Source: Desulfopila_A sp964446655 (lineage in GTDB: Bacteria > Desulfobacterota > Desulfobulbia > Desulfobulbales > Desulfocapsaceae). From it: a DNA stretch of 64,000 bases. The notes below the pieces were generated by a model. It was not told where the DNA came from and ran no database searches. It worked only from the letters and a program-made list of their open reading frames with translations. The stretch is taken from contig CAYUPL010000002.1 of the NCBI GenBank assembly GCA_964446655.1, positions 84,350 through 148,349 of the forward strand, read 5' to 3'. Positions 52,183 through 61,597 of this stretch are shown here, one piece after another. The position numbers and the translations under genes are program-made. Position 1 is the stretch's first letter, and the number at the start of each line of letters is the position of its first letter.

Positions 52183-52773
52183 ATGAAAGAGATATTTTTT
52201 CTGCGTCATGGAGAAACGGTTCTGCCACAGAGGTATGTTGGAAAGTCGGATATAGACTTATCTGATACCGGCAGAAAACAGATTGCCTTACTGCTTCCCT
52301 TTGCTCATTCGCATCTCTTTTCCCACGTATATTGCAGTCCGTTGAGGAGGTGTGTACAAAGTGTTGAGCTTATCGGACTTGCTGCGAAAGTTACCTATGA
52401 CCAGCGTCTCTGTGAAATTGATTTTGGCCTCTGGGAGAGGCAGACATTTGCAGAGATAGAGGCGAATTTCCCGGAATTGGTTTCAAAGTGGTGCCTTAAT
52501 GAACCTGATTTCTGTTTTCCACAAGGTGAGAAAATGGTGGACTTTTACAGGAGAATAGAAAGTTTTGCCCAAAAAATACAAGCATCAGACGACGGCAAAA
52601 TTTTAATTATAGCCCATGGAGGAGTAATACGTCATCTGCTCTGCACGTTTCTTAACCTTTCTTTCAACAATTATCTCTATTTCCAGATAGACTGCGGCAA
52701 AGTGTCGGTTCTTGAGCTGTATAGCGAAGGCGGTATTCTGACGAAATTGAATGGAGGCATGGCCGATGTCTAA
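52183..52773 (+). CDS. cobC: Histidine phosphatase, probable alpha-ribazole phosphatase
   Basis: 196 residues. The catalytic RHGE motif is at residues 8-11 (FFLRHGETVLP) and the second His lies in AHGGVIRHLL near 147. This is the phosphoglycerate-mutase-like fold. Its place directly before cobU, overlapping it by 8 bases, marks it as the corrinoid phosphatase that dephosphorylates alpha-ribazole phosphate or adenosylcobalamin phosphate. Specificity rests on context because the fold is shared by many phosphatases. Confidence 0.85.
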   Translation: MKEIFFLRHGETVLPQRYVGKSDIDLSDTGRKQIALLLPFAHSHLFSHVYCSPLRRCVQSVELIGLAAKVTYDQRLCEIDFGLWERQTFAEIEANFPELVSKWCLNEPDFCFPQGEKMVDFYRRIESFAQKIQASDDGKILIIAHGGVIRHLLCTFLNLSFNNYLYFQIDCGKVSVLELYSEGGILTKLNGGMADV

Positions 52774-53311
52774 AATTATTCTGGTAACCGGGGGGTCACG
52801 AAGCGGAAAAAGCGCTTATGCCCAGCAAAGAGCAGAGCAAGAGAGCAAAGGCAGAATTTTTATAGCGACTTGTCCGACGATTGATGATGAAATGGATGAA
52901 CGAATAGCCAAACATCGACGAGACCGACATGGGAAGGGCTGGATCACCATTGAAGAAGAAGTTGAAATCAGTTCAATAATAGATCAACACCAGCAAATGA
53001 AGACTGTACTGGTTGATTGTCTTACTCTGTGGATCAACAACCTTGTTTATCAGGCAAGGAAAGCTGAAACGGTAGTAAACGAAGAACATATTGTCATGCT
53101 TTGCCATGAGTTGCTAACGGTAGCCCGACATCATCCCGGCACCATTTTTTTTGTTACAAACGAAGTTGGATCAGGTATTGTGCCGGAGTCTTCCGTTGCA
53201 AGACATTTTAGAGACTTAGTCGGTAAATGCAACCAAGTGATGGCCGAGGGCGCCGATGAAGTAATACTGGTTAGTTGCGGTATACCTCTATTCTTAAAAA
53301 CAAGCATATAG
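52766..53311 (+). CDS. cobU: Adenosylcobinamide kinase/guanylyltransferase
   Basis: 181 residues from ATG 52766, which has GGAGG ten bases upstream; it overlaps the cobC end. Walker A GGSRSGKSAYAQ is at residues 8-15, HRRDRHGKGW near 47 supplies the GMP-linked His, and VTNEVGSGIVPE near 125 is a CobU signature. It phosphorylates and guanylylates adenosylcobinamide. It is followed by cobT with 14 bp between. Confidence 0.94.
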   Translation: MSKIILVTGGSRSGKSAYAQQRAEQESKGRIFIATCPTIDDEMDERIAKHRRDRHGKGWITIEEEVEISSIIDQHQQMKTVLVDCLTLWINNLVYQARKAETVVNEEHIVMLCHELLTVARHHPGTIFFVTNEVGSGIVPESSVARHFRDLVGKCNQVMAEGADEVILVSCGIPLFLKTSI

Positions 53312-53325
53312 GAAACGATGATTTC

Positions 53326-54393
53326 ATGAGTACCATAGAACAAACCCTACGCCAAATTTTTCCTCAGGAGAGTGAAGTTCGCCAGGCGGCCAAAAACCGT
53401 TTAGAGCAACTCGCCATGCCCCATTGGGCCCTGGGCGATTTAATGGATCTTGCCATAGAACTTGCCGGGATGACCAAAACAATTACCCCGTCGTTTAAAC
53501 GAAAAGCTATTGTAACCATGGCTGGTGATCATGGCGTTACGGCTGAAGGAGTCAGCAAATTTCCCAGCGAGGTTACCCGGCAGATGGTCTATAATTTTGT
53601 CAATGGTGGTGCCGGCATTAATGCTCTGGCACGACTGGCCCGGGCTCAGGTATTTGTGGTAGACATGGGAGTAAATGGTGATCTTAATGAACTGGCAAAA
53701 TCAGGCAAGATTATTAACAAAAAGGTTGGGTTAGGAACTGCCAATATTGCCAAGGGACCTGCTATGAGCCATGCCATGGCCAGAAGGGCGATCGAATCAG
53801 GTATAGAGATCGCCGAAGAGCTCTGTCCCGATTTTGACATATTCGGTACCGGCGACATGGGAATAGGCAACACTACACCGTCCACCGCCATCGCCGCTGT
53901 GCTTACCGAAAAAAAGGTAAGTGAATTAGCCGGTAGAGGTACTGGCCTTGATGATATGCAGCTGCAAAACAAGATCAGGGTAATAGAAAAAGCTATTGCC
54001 ATAAATAATCCTGACTCCACCAAGGGCATTGACATACTGGCTAAAGTCGGTGGCTTTGAAATAGGTGGCATAGCAGGTTTGATTCTTGGAGCTGCAGCCC
54101 ATAACAAACCTGTAGTTGTGGATGGTTTTATTTCCACGGCGGGAGCACTAATCGCCTATGCAATTGAACCTTTTGTAAGGGATTATATAATTTTTTCACA
54201 TGAATCGGTTGAGCCGGGACATAAAGCCATGCAGAACTATCTCGGCTGCACTAAACCGCTCCTTGATCTGAATTTGCGCTTGGGAGAAGGAACGGGTGGT
54301 GCACTGGCGATGAATCTTGTCGAAGCTGCAGTGGCAATACTTACAGAAGTGGCAACTTTTGCCGAAGCCGCTGTTGCCGGCGCCGATAAATGA
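53326..54393 (+). CDS. cobT: Nicotinate-nucleotide-dimethylbenzimidazole phosphoribosyltransferase
   Basis: 355 residues from ATG 53326. The family motifs are present: VTMAGDHGVTAEGVSKFP near 65, NGGAGINALAR near 90, GTGDMGIGNTTPSTAIAA near 175, and EPGHKAMQNYLG near 305. A late Glu in LRLGEGTGGALAM supplies the catalytic base. It activates the lower ligand base. Because some anaerobes use benzimidazoles other than DMB, the exact base is not predictable. Confidence 0.95.
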   Translation: MSTIEQTLRQIFPQESEVRQAAKNRLEQLAMPHWALGDLMDLAIELAGMTKTITPSFKRKAIVTMAGDHGVTAEGVSKFPSEVTRQMVYNFVNGGAGINALARLARAQVFVVDMGVNGDLNELAKSGKIINKKVGLGTANIAKGPAMSHAMARRAIESGIEIAEELCPDFDIFGTGDMGIGNTTPSTAIAAVLTEKKVSELAGRGTGLDDMQLQNKIRVIEKAIAINNPDSTKGIDILAKVGGFEIGGIAGLILGAAAHNKPVVVDGFISTAGALIAYAIEPFVRDYIIFSHESVEPGHKAMQNYLGCTKPLLDLNLRLGEGTGGALAMNLVEAAVAILTEVATFAEAAVAGADK

Positions 54394-54432
54394 GAGTGAT
54401 GCGATATGAGTCTCACCACCGGTTAGCCCGCT

Positions 54433-55187
54433 ATGAAAAATAGTCTATTCGGGTTTTTAGCAGCTCTGCGCTTTCTTACTATTGTTCCTGTTCCGTGGTG
54501 GGCCGACAGGGATCAAGAATTTTTTTCTTCATGCTCCAAATATTTCTGGATAGTAGGATTGATGATAGGCGGGGGGGGGGTGTTCTAACCCACATAGCGG
54601 CACATTTTCTCCCTCATGCTCTGCTTTGTTGCCTGATAATCTTTTATCTTTCCATAATATCGGGATTTCTTCATCTCGACGGCCTGGCTGACACTGCCGA
54701 CGGTTTTTTCAGTGCCAGACCAAAAAGCCAAATACTGGAAATAATGCACGACAGCAGATCCGGTGCCATGGGAGTTATTGCACTTGTTTTACTGCTGTTG
54801 TTTAAATTTGCCGCCTTGTTGTCCATCCCTGCTGAAGATATGGTTTGGGTGGTTTTCTATATGCCGCCGGCTGGAAGATGTGCCATCGTGATTGTAATGA
54901 CATGGCTTCCTTATGCCGGACATGATGGCAGTTTGGGCAATCGCTTCTATGGCCGGAAAAACCGGCTGATTCCTGCTTTTTCGCTGGCCGTTCTTTTTCT
55001 CTGCGGCTTTTTTTCCGGAATGAGCCTCGTCTTTGTAACTGCTTTCGGCATTATTATAACTTCTATTCTGTTTGGCGCATGGTGCAGACAAAAAATAGAC
55101 GGAGCCACCGGCGATACTCTCGGAGCAGTCTGTGAACTGACGGAAACTGTTGTTGCCGTTTTTTTTGCCGTATTTTTTTTCAGGTAG
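54433..55187 (+). pseudogene. cobS: Cobalamin synthase CobS, frameshifted at a 10-G tract
   Basis: The start (MKNSLFGFLAALRFLTIVPVP) is in one frame from ATG 54433 and stops at TAA 54586. The body, with the Mg-binding motif HLDGLADTADGFF, the DSRSGAMGVIAL segment and several membrane helices, lies in another frame ending at 55187. The break falls in G10 at 54571-54580 after WIVGLMIGG. Eleven G (or eight) would join the two into a 251-residue protein, the family length. CobS joins adenosylcobinamide-GDP and alpha-ribazole in the membrane. The break could be a sequencing or assembly error, a real mutation, or a phase-variable tract; with only one sequence I cannot decide. Confidence 0.85.
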
Positions 55188-55255
55188 CTGTTTAAAAGGT
55201 ACAATCTAAATGTTCTGCTTCAGGAACCTTTTTCAGTATAAAAACATCAGAGAGA

Positions 55256-57841
55256 ATGAGTAATAGAGATAATCTTATGGGACGTGACAATGGACATGGC
55301 GGTAACATACACCTGTTTTCCCGGCAACATCGTGAAAAGGGCGAGATCCTCGACTTCAGCGCTAATATAAATCCTCTTGGGCCTCCGCCATGGCTGCGCA
55401 GCACCATCAGCAGAGCGCTCTCTGATGTTGTTCACTATCCCGACCCCGACTGTTTTGATTATATTTCGGCAATAGCAGATCATTTTGATCTCGATAAAAA
55501 CGTAATTGTTCCAGCCAACGGCAGTACCGAACTTCTATATGCCTTACCGAAACTGTTGCCCTGCAGCAGAGCTGTCATCCCTGTACCTTCATATATAGAT
55601 TACAAAAAGGTAATGGAACAGAACGGCAAAGAAATACTGCTCTTTCCCCTCTCTCCTGAAGACGATTTTGCCTTGCATTCTGATATATTGTCGAAAACCC
55701 TTAAGGATGACGAGATTGTTATCTTGGGTTCTCCCAACAATCCGACGGGAGCACTTGTCCATCACCTGGAAATCATACAACTAGCACAATCTTTTCCTTC
55801 GTCATGGTTTGTTGTCGATGAAGCATTTTTGGATTTTGCTGAAGCCGGCAGAACTGTTGCCGGTAAATGTGATAATATCATTACATTGCATTCTCTGACG
55901 AAATTTTTTGCTCTTCCAGGTTTACGGCTCGGTTTTGGCGTGTTTGCACCGTCTCTTGCTGAAAAGATGAGAAATGTATTACCACCATGGACCGTCAATA
56001 CCCTTGCGCAGAATGTAGGAGCACAATTATTCAGGGACACTGCATACCGGCAAACTTCATTACGCTGCATGAAAAAACTGCGCCAACAGCTCTACACCGC
56101 TCTGCAAGATTTTACTGACCTCCACGTTTTTCCCTCTGAGGTTAATTATTTTTTAATACAAATTACCTCTTCAGCCGATGCCACCACTTTGGCGGATCAT
56201 CTGTTGCAAAAAAAGATACTCATTCGAGTGTGTACAAACTATGCCGGCTTGAATGACACATTTTTTCGCATAGCCATACGAAACGAAGAAGAAAACGAGC
56301 AGTTGATCGACGGCTTACGAACATTTTTCCAAAATAGAGCCGGTACGGTACGGAAAAAGGCCGAACCACATCGTTCCTTGATGATACAAGGAACCTCTTC
56401 CAATGCCGGCAAGTCCGTGATTGTCGCGGCATTGTGCAGAATCCTCATTCAGGATGGTATCCGAGTTGCTCCTTTTAAGGCGCAAAACATGTCCCTTAAC
56501 TCTTTTGTCACTCATGACGGTTTGGAAATGGGAAGAGCACAGGTTGTTCAGGCTCAGGCCGCTAAGCTTGATCCCGATGTACGAATGAATCCGGTGCTCT
56601 TAAAGCCAAATTCCGATGTCGGTAGCCAGGTTATTGTACAAGGCAAACCTGTGGGGAATATGTCGGTTAAACAATATGTGAAATATAAGACTCAAGTCAA
56701 ACAACAGGTCGAGCAGAGTTATGATGCTCTGGCCTCCGAATATGATGTGATCCTTCTGGAAGGAGCCGGCTCCCCCGGTGAAGTGAATTTAAAGCATCAT
56801 GATATCGTTAATATGGAAATGGCCCGATATGCCCGTTCTCCGGTTCTTCTTGCCGGTGATATCGATCGCGGGGGGGTCTATGCTTCATTTGTGGGGACCA
56901 TGGAGGTCCTCGAAGAGTGGGAGAGAAAACTGGTCGCCGGTTTTCTGGTGAATCGCTTCCGTGGAGATGCCTCTCTTCTGGAATCAGCCCATCAATACGT
57001 CTATAATCATACCGGGAAACCTGTCCTTGGAACTATACCGTATATCAAACAACTTAATATTCCTGAAGAAGATTCTGTTTCTTTTAAGGAAGGAAAACTG
57101 CAAAAGACACGACCCGGCTGTGAGCATATCGAAATTGCTCTTATAAACCTGCCTCACATTTCAAATTTCACCGATATTGAACCATTTTTAGAGGAACCGG
57201 ACGTCTACCTTAAAATTGTTAATTCAGTTAATGACTGCACAACCCCAGACGCCATAATTTTACCAGGTTCTAAGAATGTCATGGGAGACCTGGAGTATCT
57301 CAGAAGTTCAGGCCTTGACAGAATGATAGAAGAATTTGCCTCGAAGGGATGCGAAATTGTTGGAATATGTGGAGGGTATCAGATTCTCGGTCGAACCGTC
57401 GCTGATCCTTGCTCCATCGAGTCGGACAACGGTGTGAAAGAGGGACTTGGACTTCTTGACATCAGCACAGCCCTTGCGGCGGAAAAAACACTGATATGCC
57501 GGGAGGGACAACATCAATTGAGTGGTCTTGCAGTAAAGGGCTATGAAATTCACCATGGCCTTTCCATTGGCTCGTTATCTCCCCTTTTACGGTTTGGGGA
57601 CGGATCCACCTGTGGTGCGTGTCATGCAAAACTGCCGATCTGGGGAGCCTATCTTCATGGTATTTTTGATTCCGACAGGTTCAGGAGATGGTTTATCGAC
57701 AACCTCCGCGAAAAGGCAGGTCTAGCACGACTCGACAGCATTTTGGCACCGTATAATCTGGAGTCGGCCTTTGATAGTCTGGCGGACGTCGTTCGGAAGT
57801 CAATAGATATGCGCAGTATCTATAACCTGTTACAACTCTGA
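55256..57841 (+). CDS. Fusion of threonine-phosphate decarboxylase (CobD) and cobyric acid synthase (CobQ)
   Basis: 861 residues. Residues about 1-365 are a class I PLP aminotransferase fold: YPDPDCFDYISA near 61, SPNNPTG at 159-165, VVDEAFLDF near 187 and the PLP Lys216 in HSLTKFFALPGLRLGFG. This is the CobD type that makes aminopropanol phosphate. Residues about 374-861 are CobQ/CbiP with a P-loop GTSSNAGKS (379-387), the glutaminase Cys705 in GICGGYQILG and a late His in AYLHGIFD. It amidates adenosylcobyric acid and supplies the linker in one chain. Its neighbours cobS and cbiB act in adjacent steps. Natural fusion looks genuine: no repeat, gap or low-quality tract lies at the junction. 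Confidence 0.9.
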   Translation: MSNRDNLMGRDNGHGGNIHLFSRQHREKGEILDFSANINPLGPPPWLRSTISRALSDVVHYPDPDCFDYISAIADHFDLDKNVIVPANGSTELLYALPKLLPCSRAVIPVPSYIDYKKVMEQNGKEILLFPLSPEDDFALHSDILSKTLKDDEIVILGSPNNPTGALVHHLEIIQLAQSFPSSWFVVDEAFLDFAEAGRTVAGKCDNIITLHSLTKFFALPGLRLGFGVFAPSLAEKMRNVLPPWTVNTLAQNVGAQLFRDTAYRQTSLRCMKKLRQQLYTALQDFTDLHVFPSEVNYFLIQITSSADATTLADHLLQKKILIRVCTNYAGLNDTFFRIAIRNEEENEQLIDGLRTFFQNRAGTVRKKAEPHRSLMIQGTSSNAGKSVIVAALCRILIQDGIRVAPFKAQNMSLNSFVTHDGLEMGRAQVVQAQAAKLDPDVRMNPVLLKPNSDVGSQVIVQGKPVGNMSVKQYVKYKTQVKQQVEQSYDALASEYDVILLEGAGSPGEVNLKHHDIVNMEMARYARSPVLLAGDIDRGGVYASFVGTMEVLEEWERKLVAGFLVNRFRGDASLLESAHQYVYNHTGKPVLGTIPYIKQLNIPEEDSVSFKEGKLQKTRPGCEHIEIALINLPHISNFTDIEPFLEEPDVYLKIVNSVNDCTTPDAIILPGSKNVMGDLEYLRSSGLDRMIEEFASKGCEIVGICGGYQILGRTVADPCSIESDNGVKEGLGLLDISTALAAEKTLICREGQHQLSGLAVKGYEIHHGLSIGSLSPLLRFGDGSTCGACHAKLPIWGAYLHGIFDSDRFRRWFIDNLREKAGLARLDSILAPYNLESAFDSLADVVRKSIDMRSIYNLLQL

Positions 57842-57877
57842 TTTTTTCAAAAATGAACTGTTTGTCCAGTACCGGCA

Positions 57878-58870
57878 ATGATTTTTGAACTCTATCTTGG
57901 CATAGCTCTTTTCCTTGATTTACTGTTTGGTGATCCGAGGTGGTATCCTCACCCAGTTAAAATAATAGGAAATGGAGCACAGAAGCTTGAGAATTTTTTC
58001 CGAAAACTTCTGAAAAATCCCCGAACAGCCGGAACCGCCACTACGGTGGCGACCCTGTTTTTATCCGTCCTGACAGTGGTTTTTCTTTTCCTCATCAGCA
58101 TTACCATTTCCTACTACGCCGAGATCGGGTTGGCAATCTTTCTGCTCTACTCTCTTGTTGCGAGTAAAGATTTGCTGGTTCACAGCAATCATGTCTATAA
58201 GACACTTTACCCTACAGAACGCCTCGAAGATGCCAGGATGGCAGTAGCTCAAATTGTTGGTCGGGATACGGCTGGAATGACAGGGGAGGACGTCAGCCGG
58301 GCCTGTGTGGAAACGGTTGCGGAAAATATGGTTGACGGTATTACCGCTCCTCTCTTCTGGGCAGTGTTGTTGTCTGTTTTTGCACCCATCACACCTTTCA
58401 GTGAGATAACCATGGCGGCAATAGGCATGCTGGCATATAAAGTGATGAATACAATGGATTCAATGTTTGGTTACAAAAACACGAGATACCTGGAATTTGG
58501 CTGGGCGCCGGCCAGGCTGGATGATCTGGCCAACTTTATACCGGCCCGTCTCAGTGGATTGGCGATAGTTCTTGCTGCTTTTCTGCTGAAATACGATGGC
58601 AGGGGAAGTTGGGTAATTTTCCGTCGAGATCGTTTGAACCATGCCAGCCCTAATGCCGGACATACGGAAGCAGCCCTGGCCGGCGCCCTGGGCATCCGAT
58701 TAGGCGGTCCATCTTCATATTTTGGTTGTGTGCAGAAAAAACCGTATATCGGTGACGCCGACAAACCTATTTCTCCATATTGTATCCTTGATACCAATAA
58801 AATCGTTCTGGTTTCTGCCGTGATCTTTCTCGTTTTCTGCCTTCTCCTGAAAAGATTTTTTTTTGGTTAA
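57878..58870 (+). CDS. cbiB: Adenosylcobinamide-phosphate synthase CbiB/CobD family
   Basis: 330 residues with several hydrophobic segments. The signature LFLDLLFGDPRWYPHPVKIIG starts at about residue 10; GRDTAGMTGEDVSRACVETVAENMVDGITAPLFW near 130 and DSMFGYKNTRYLEFGWAPARLDDLANF near 205 are diagnostic. NAGHTEAALAGALGIRLGG is near 265. It condenses adenosylcobyrate with aminopropanol (phosphate) at the membrane. It is the last gene of the corrinoid block. The CobD/CbiB names are used inconsistently; this is CbiB in the anaerobic nomenclature. Confidence 0.95.
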   Translation: MIFELYLGIALFLDLLFGDPRWYPHPVKIIGNGAQKLENFFRKLLKNPRTAGTATTVATLFLSVLTVVFLFLISITISYYAEIGLAIFLLYSLVASKDLLVHSNHVYKTLYPTERLEDARMAVAQIVGRDTAGMTGEDVSRACVETVAENMVDGITAPLFWAVLLSVFAPITPFSEITMAAIGMLAYKVMNTMDSMFGYKNTRYLEFGWAPARLDDLANFIPARLSGLAIVLAAFLLKYDGRGSWVIFRRDRLNHASPNAGHTEAALAGALGIRLGGPSSYFGCVQKKPYIGDADKPISPYCILDTNKIVLVSAVIFLVFCLLLKRFFFG

Positions 58871-59017
58871 CTCTTTGTTTGGCTTGTGTTACCTTAGGGC
58901 AGTTATAAAAATTGAGTTGTCGGCAAGGTCTCTATTTTTTTCGTACAAAAAACACATTATGCCGCTTAGTCGACAAGGTGTATAACGATTCCGCTTTTTG
59001 AATATTTTTCTGTCAAT

Positions 59018-59500
59018 ATGTTTTTGTTTTTACGTATTTCATGCATCGTATGTTGTTGTTTATTCGGATCGGCTTCCATCTCACTGACTGCGGAGACGAG
59101 GGAGAGCGTACGACAATCAATACAGGAAAATTCCATAGACGTGGCACATATCGACCCCAAAAAATTAGAACATCTCAGCAATGATGAACGACAGTGGTAC
59201 CATAAATTTCAAAATGGGCTCGTCTTGTTCTCTGGATGGAAAGACATTTCCGAAGATATCCTTTCCTGTATTGCCGCTGATGAACAACGCAAAACCAAAG
59301 AGCTGTTGGAAACGTTAGGGGTTCGTATTGGAACGGAGTGGTCCAAAGATAATTCCGTTCGAAAAATAGATACAGAACAACTGCAAAACTGGGGAGACAG
59401 GTTACGTCAGGCCCGCAACAACGGACCTCAATATCTGTCCGCTACACTGAAAGCGCTTTCCAAAGAGGTTGACACAATTTTATCTCCATCGCGTGAATGA
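59018..59500 (+). CDS. Small exported protein of unknown function
   Basis: 160 residues with a signal peptide (about 1-25, Cys-rich: IVCCCLFGSASISLTAE). The mature part is helical and charged, with LSNDERQWYHKFQNG near 55-70 and LQNWGDRLRQARNNG near 125. No domain recognised. It lies alone between cbiB and ndk. Confidence 0.75.
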   Translation: MFLFLRISCIVCCCLFGSASISLTAETRESVRQSIQENSIDVAHIDPKKLEHLSNDERQWYHKFQNGLVLFSGWKDISEDILSCIAADEQRKTKELLETLGVRIGTEWSKDNSVRKIDTEQLQNWGDRLRQARNNGPQYLSATLKALSKEVDTILSPSRE

Positions 59501-59566
59501 GTAGATTAATAAAACTATTGGAAAGTGTTTTTGTATAGAGAAATATTGTCTACATAATCATTAATC

Positions 59567-59595
59567 TTGACTTCCGAGATAACGAGTGCTAGAGG
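59567..59595 (+). promoter_or_regulatory. Weak promoter candidate for ndk
   Basis: TTGACT (59567-59572) and TAGAGG (59590-59595) with a 17-base spacer, about 45 bases before the ndk ATG. The -10 box is poor (three of six). Confidence 0.3.
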
Positions 59596-59639
59596 TTTCC
59601 GGTCATATACCATTTTGAAAACTCTCGGAGGGAAAAATT

Positions 59640-60053
59640 ATGGAACGCACTTTTGCAATCATTAAACCGGATGCCTTTGCCGCAGGAAATGCCGGTAAAA
59701 TTATTTCGCGCATCTACGAGGAAGGATTTAACATTGTCGGTCTTAAAAAACTGCATCTCAGCAAACTGGAAGCAGAAGGTTTTTACTACGTACATAAAGA
59801 GAAACCTTTTTTTGCTGAATTGACTGAGTTTATGAGTAGTGGGCCATGTCTCGTGATGGTGCTTGAGGCTCACCAGGCGATCTCGAAATGGAGACAGTTG
59901 ATGGGGGCAACCGACCCCAAGCAGGCGGAAGAGGATACATTACGCCGCCAATTCGGGACCTTCGTCGGTGAAAATGCCACTCACGGCTCAGATGCACCCG
60001 ACACGGCAGCTTTCGAGATCGGCTATTTCTTTTCAGGCCTGGAACTTCTCTAA
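59640..60053 (+). CDS. ndk: Nucleoside diphosphate kinase
   Basis: 137 residues. The phosphorylated His is in NATHGSD near residue 117, the opening ERTFAIIKPDAFA is standard, and GPCLVMVLEAHQAISKWRQLMGATDPKQAE is the nucleotide-binding stretch. It balances NTP pools. The ribosome site GGAGGG lies eight bases before the ATG. Confidence 0.96.
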   Translation: MERTFAIIKPDAFAAGNAGKIISRIYEEGFNIVGLKKLHLSKLEAEGFYYVHKEKPFFAELTEFMSSGPCLVMVLEAHQAISKWRQLMGATDPKQAEEDTLRRQFGTFVGENATHGSDAPDTAAFEIGYFFSGLELL

Positions 60054-60062
60054 AAATTGTTC

Positions 60063-60107
60063 GATACCAGTCGCCTGTTCCTGCTGTCAGGAAGTGTGGC
60101 TGGTATC
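60063..60107. terminator. Compound hairpin between convergent ndk and xseA
   Basis: Outer arms GATACCAG/CTGGTATC (60063-60070 with 60100-60107) enclose an inner stem TTCCTG/CAGGAA (60078-60083 with 60088-60093). It covers the last bases of xseA. No T-run follows, so termination is uncertain, though the position between convergent genes fits. Confidence 0.35.
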
Positions 60108-61454
60108 ATCTTTGCTGAGCACTTCACATTGCAGCGTGCCGCGATAGAGCTGTATGTCGATTGTGTCTCCTTGCCGCACTTGAGTCGCGCTGGATATAAT
60201 TTTCTTTTTTTGCGACAGACTTTTCCCGGATGATACGATAGAGTATCCCCGTGCCAAAACCGACAAAGGACTAACGGAATCGAGCAGTGCTGCCTGTTTA
60301 GCAAGTTTTTCCTCGTTTCGCTCAATGGTTCTTTTGCAACCGTTGATCAGACGGCTATGGAAATGGCTCAGTTTCTGCTCCTGAATGACCATTTTGTTGA
60401 GCGGAGCCTCGTTTTCCAGTTTTGCTGTTGCCTTTGCCACTTGTGCTTGCCGTGCTGACAGGATCTGCACTGTATATTGTATTAACGCACTGATCTGATA
60501 ATCGAGCTTCAGGGAATAATTCGCCAGAAACAGCTCGAGGTTGCCCATAATTCTGCGAAGGCTGGTAACTTTTTCACTTTTCCTGTCGAGAAGATGAATG
60601 ATATTCCTGCTCAGCTGTTTTGTATGTTTCTGAAAAATTTCTTGAAGAGTGTCGTTGTCCGGAATAATCGCCTCGGCGGCTGCGGTTGGTGTATGGGTAT
60701 GGAGATCGGCACAGAGATCAGCAATGGTAAGGTCGGTTTCGTGTCCAATCCCGGTAACTATGGGGAGAATTGAGCGGTGTATGGCCAAGGCGATGTCCTC
60801 TTCGTTAAATGACCAGAGATCCTCCAATGATCCTCCACCTCGCAGAAGAACAGCACAGTCTATATTTTTCATGGTATTCGCTCTCTGTATAGCTTCAATA
60901 ATTTCCGCCGCTGCATTTTTTCCTTGAACAGAAACCGGCAGAATTGACACCGTGCCCCAGAACTTTCTTGTGGAGCTGATTTTTAAAAAATCATGAATCG
61001 CTGCACCGGTCGGTGAAGTAATTACAACGATATGTTCTGGAAAGGCTGGAATTTTCTTTTTGTTTTCCAAGAGAAAGAGTCCCTGGTCCGCAAGTCTCTT
61101 CTTTAATTGTTCAAACCGAAGCTGCAGTTCTCCTGCACCTGTGCAATCAACGGTATCGACAATAATCTGGTATTCCCCACGGGCTTCATACACAGACAGT
61201 CTGCCATGACATATGATGCTTTTCCCTTCCTCGAGAGGAGTTGTTAGATATTTCTGTTGTCCTTTAAATAAAACTGCACGAATCTGGGCGCCGCTGTCTT
61301 TTAAGGTGAAATAGACATGTCCCGAGTAGGGCATTCGTAGGTTGGAGATCTCCCCGCGGATGTGTATGAATCGGTACTGGAGTTCGAGGCTGCTTTTAAT
61401 GGAATGGGTTAACTCGGTAACGCTCCAGATACTGGTAGTGGTTGTATAACTCAT
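60087..61454 (-). CDS. xseA: Exodeoxyribonuclease VII large subunit
   Basis: 455 residues. An OB-fold N-terminus (SIWSVTELTHSIKSSLE, then IHIRGEISNLRMPYSGHVYFTLKD), the catalytic region VVITSPTGAAIHDF near 145 and RGGGSLEDLWSFNEE near 212 are diagnostic. PIVTGIGHETDLTIADLCADLHTHTPTAAAE near 240-270 follows, and a long helical region precedes a C-terminal GYSIV segment. It degrades single-stranded DNA. A small subunit (xseB) gene is not beside it. Confidence 0.95.
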   Translation of the reverse strand: MSYTTTTSIWSVTELTHSIKSSLELQYRFIHIRGEISNLRMPYSGHVYFTLKDSGAQIRAVLFKGQQKYLTTPLEEGKSIICHGRLSVYEARGEYQIIVDTVDCTGAGELQLRFEQLKKRLADQGLFLLENKKKIPAFPEHIVVITSPTGAAIHDFLKISSTRKFWGTVSILPVSVQGKNAAAEIIEAIQRANTMKNIDCAVLLRGGGSLEDLWSFNEEDIALAIHRSILPIVTGIGHETDLTIADLCADLHTHTPTAAAEAIIPDNDTLQEIFQKHTKQLSRNIIHLLDRKSEKVTSLRRIMGNLELFLANYSLKLDYQISALIQYTVQILSARQAQVAKATAKLENEAPLNKMVIQEQKLSHFHSRLINGCKRTIERNEEKLAKQAALLDSVSPLSVLARGYSIVSSGKSLSQKKKIISSATQVRQGDTIDIQLYRGTLQCEVLSKDDTSHTS

Positions 61455-61597
61455 GATAGGTCAATTTTAAAAAGGAGTCGGGAGAAGAAAATGGGAATAC
61501 GAATGGACAGCAGGCACATGATATATTATAAAGAAAAATTCAAATTACTATTTACACAAGATTCTTTGCCAATCGATAAAGTGAGTCGGAGGAATAT

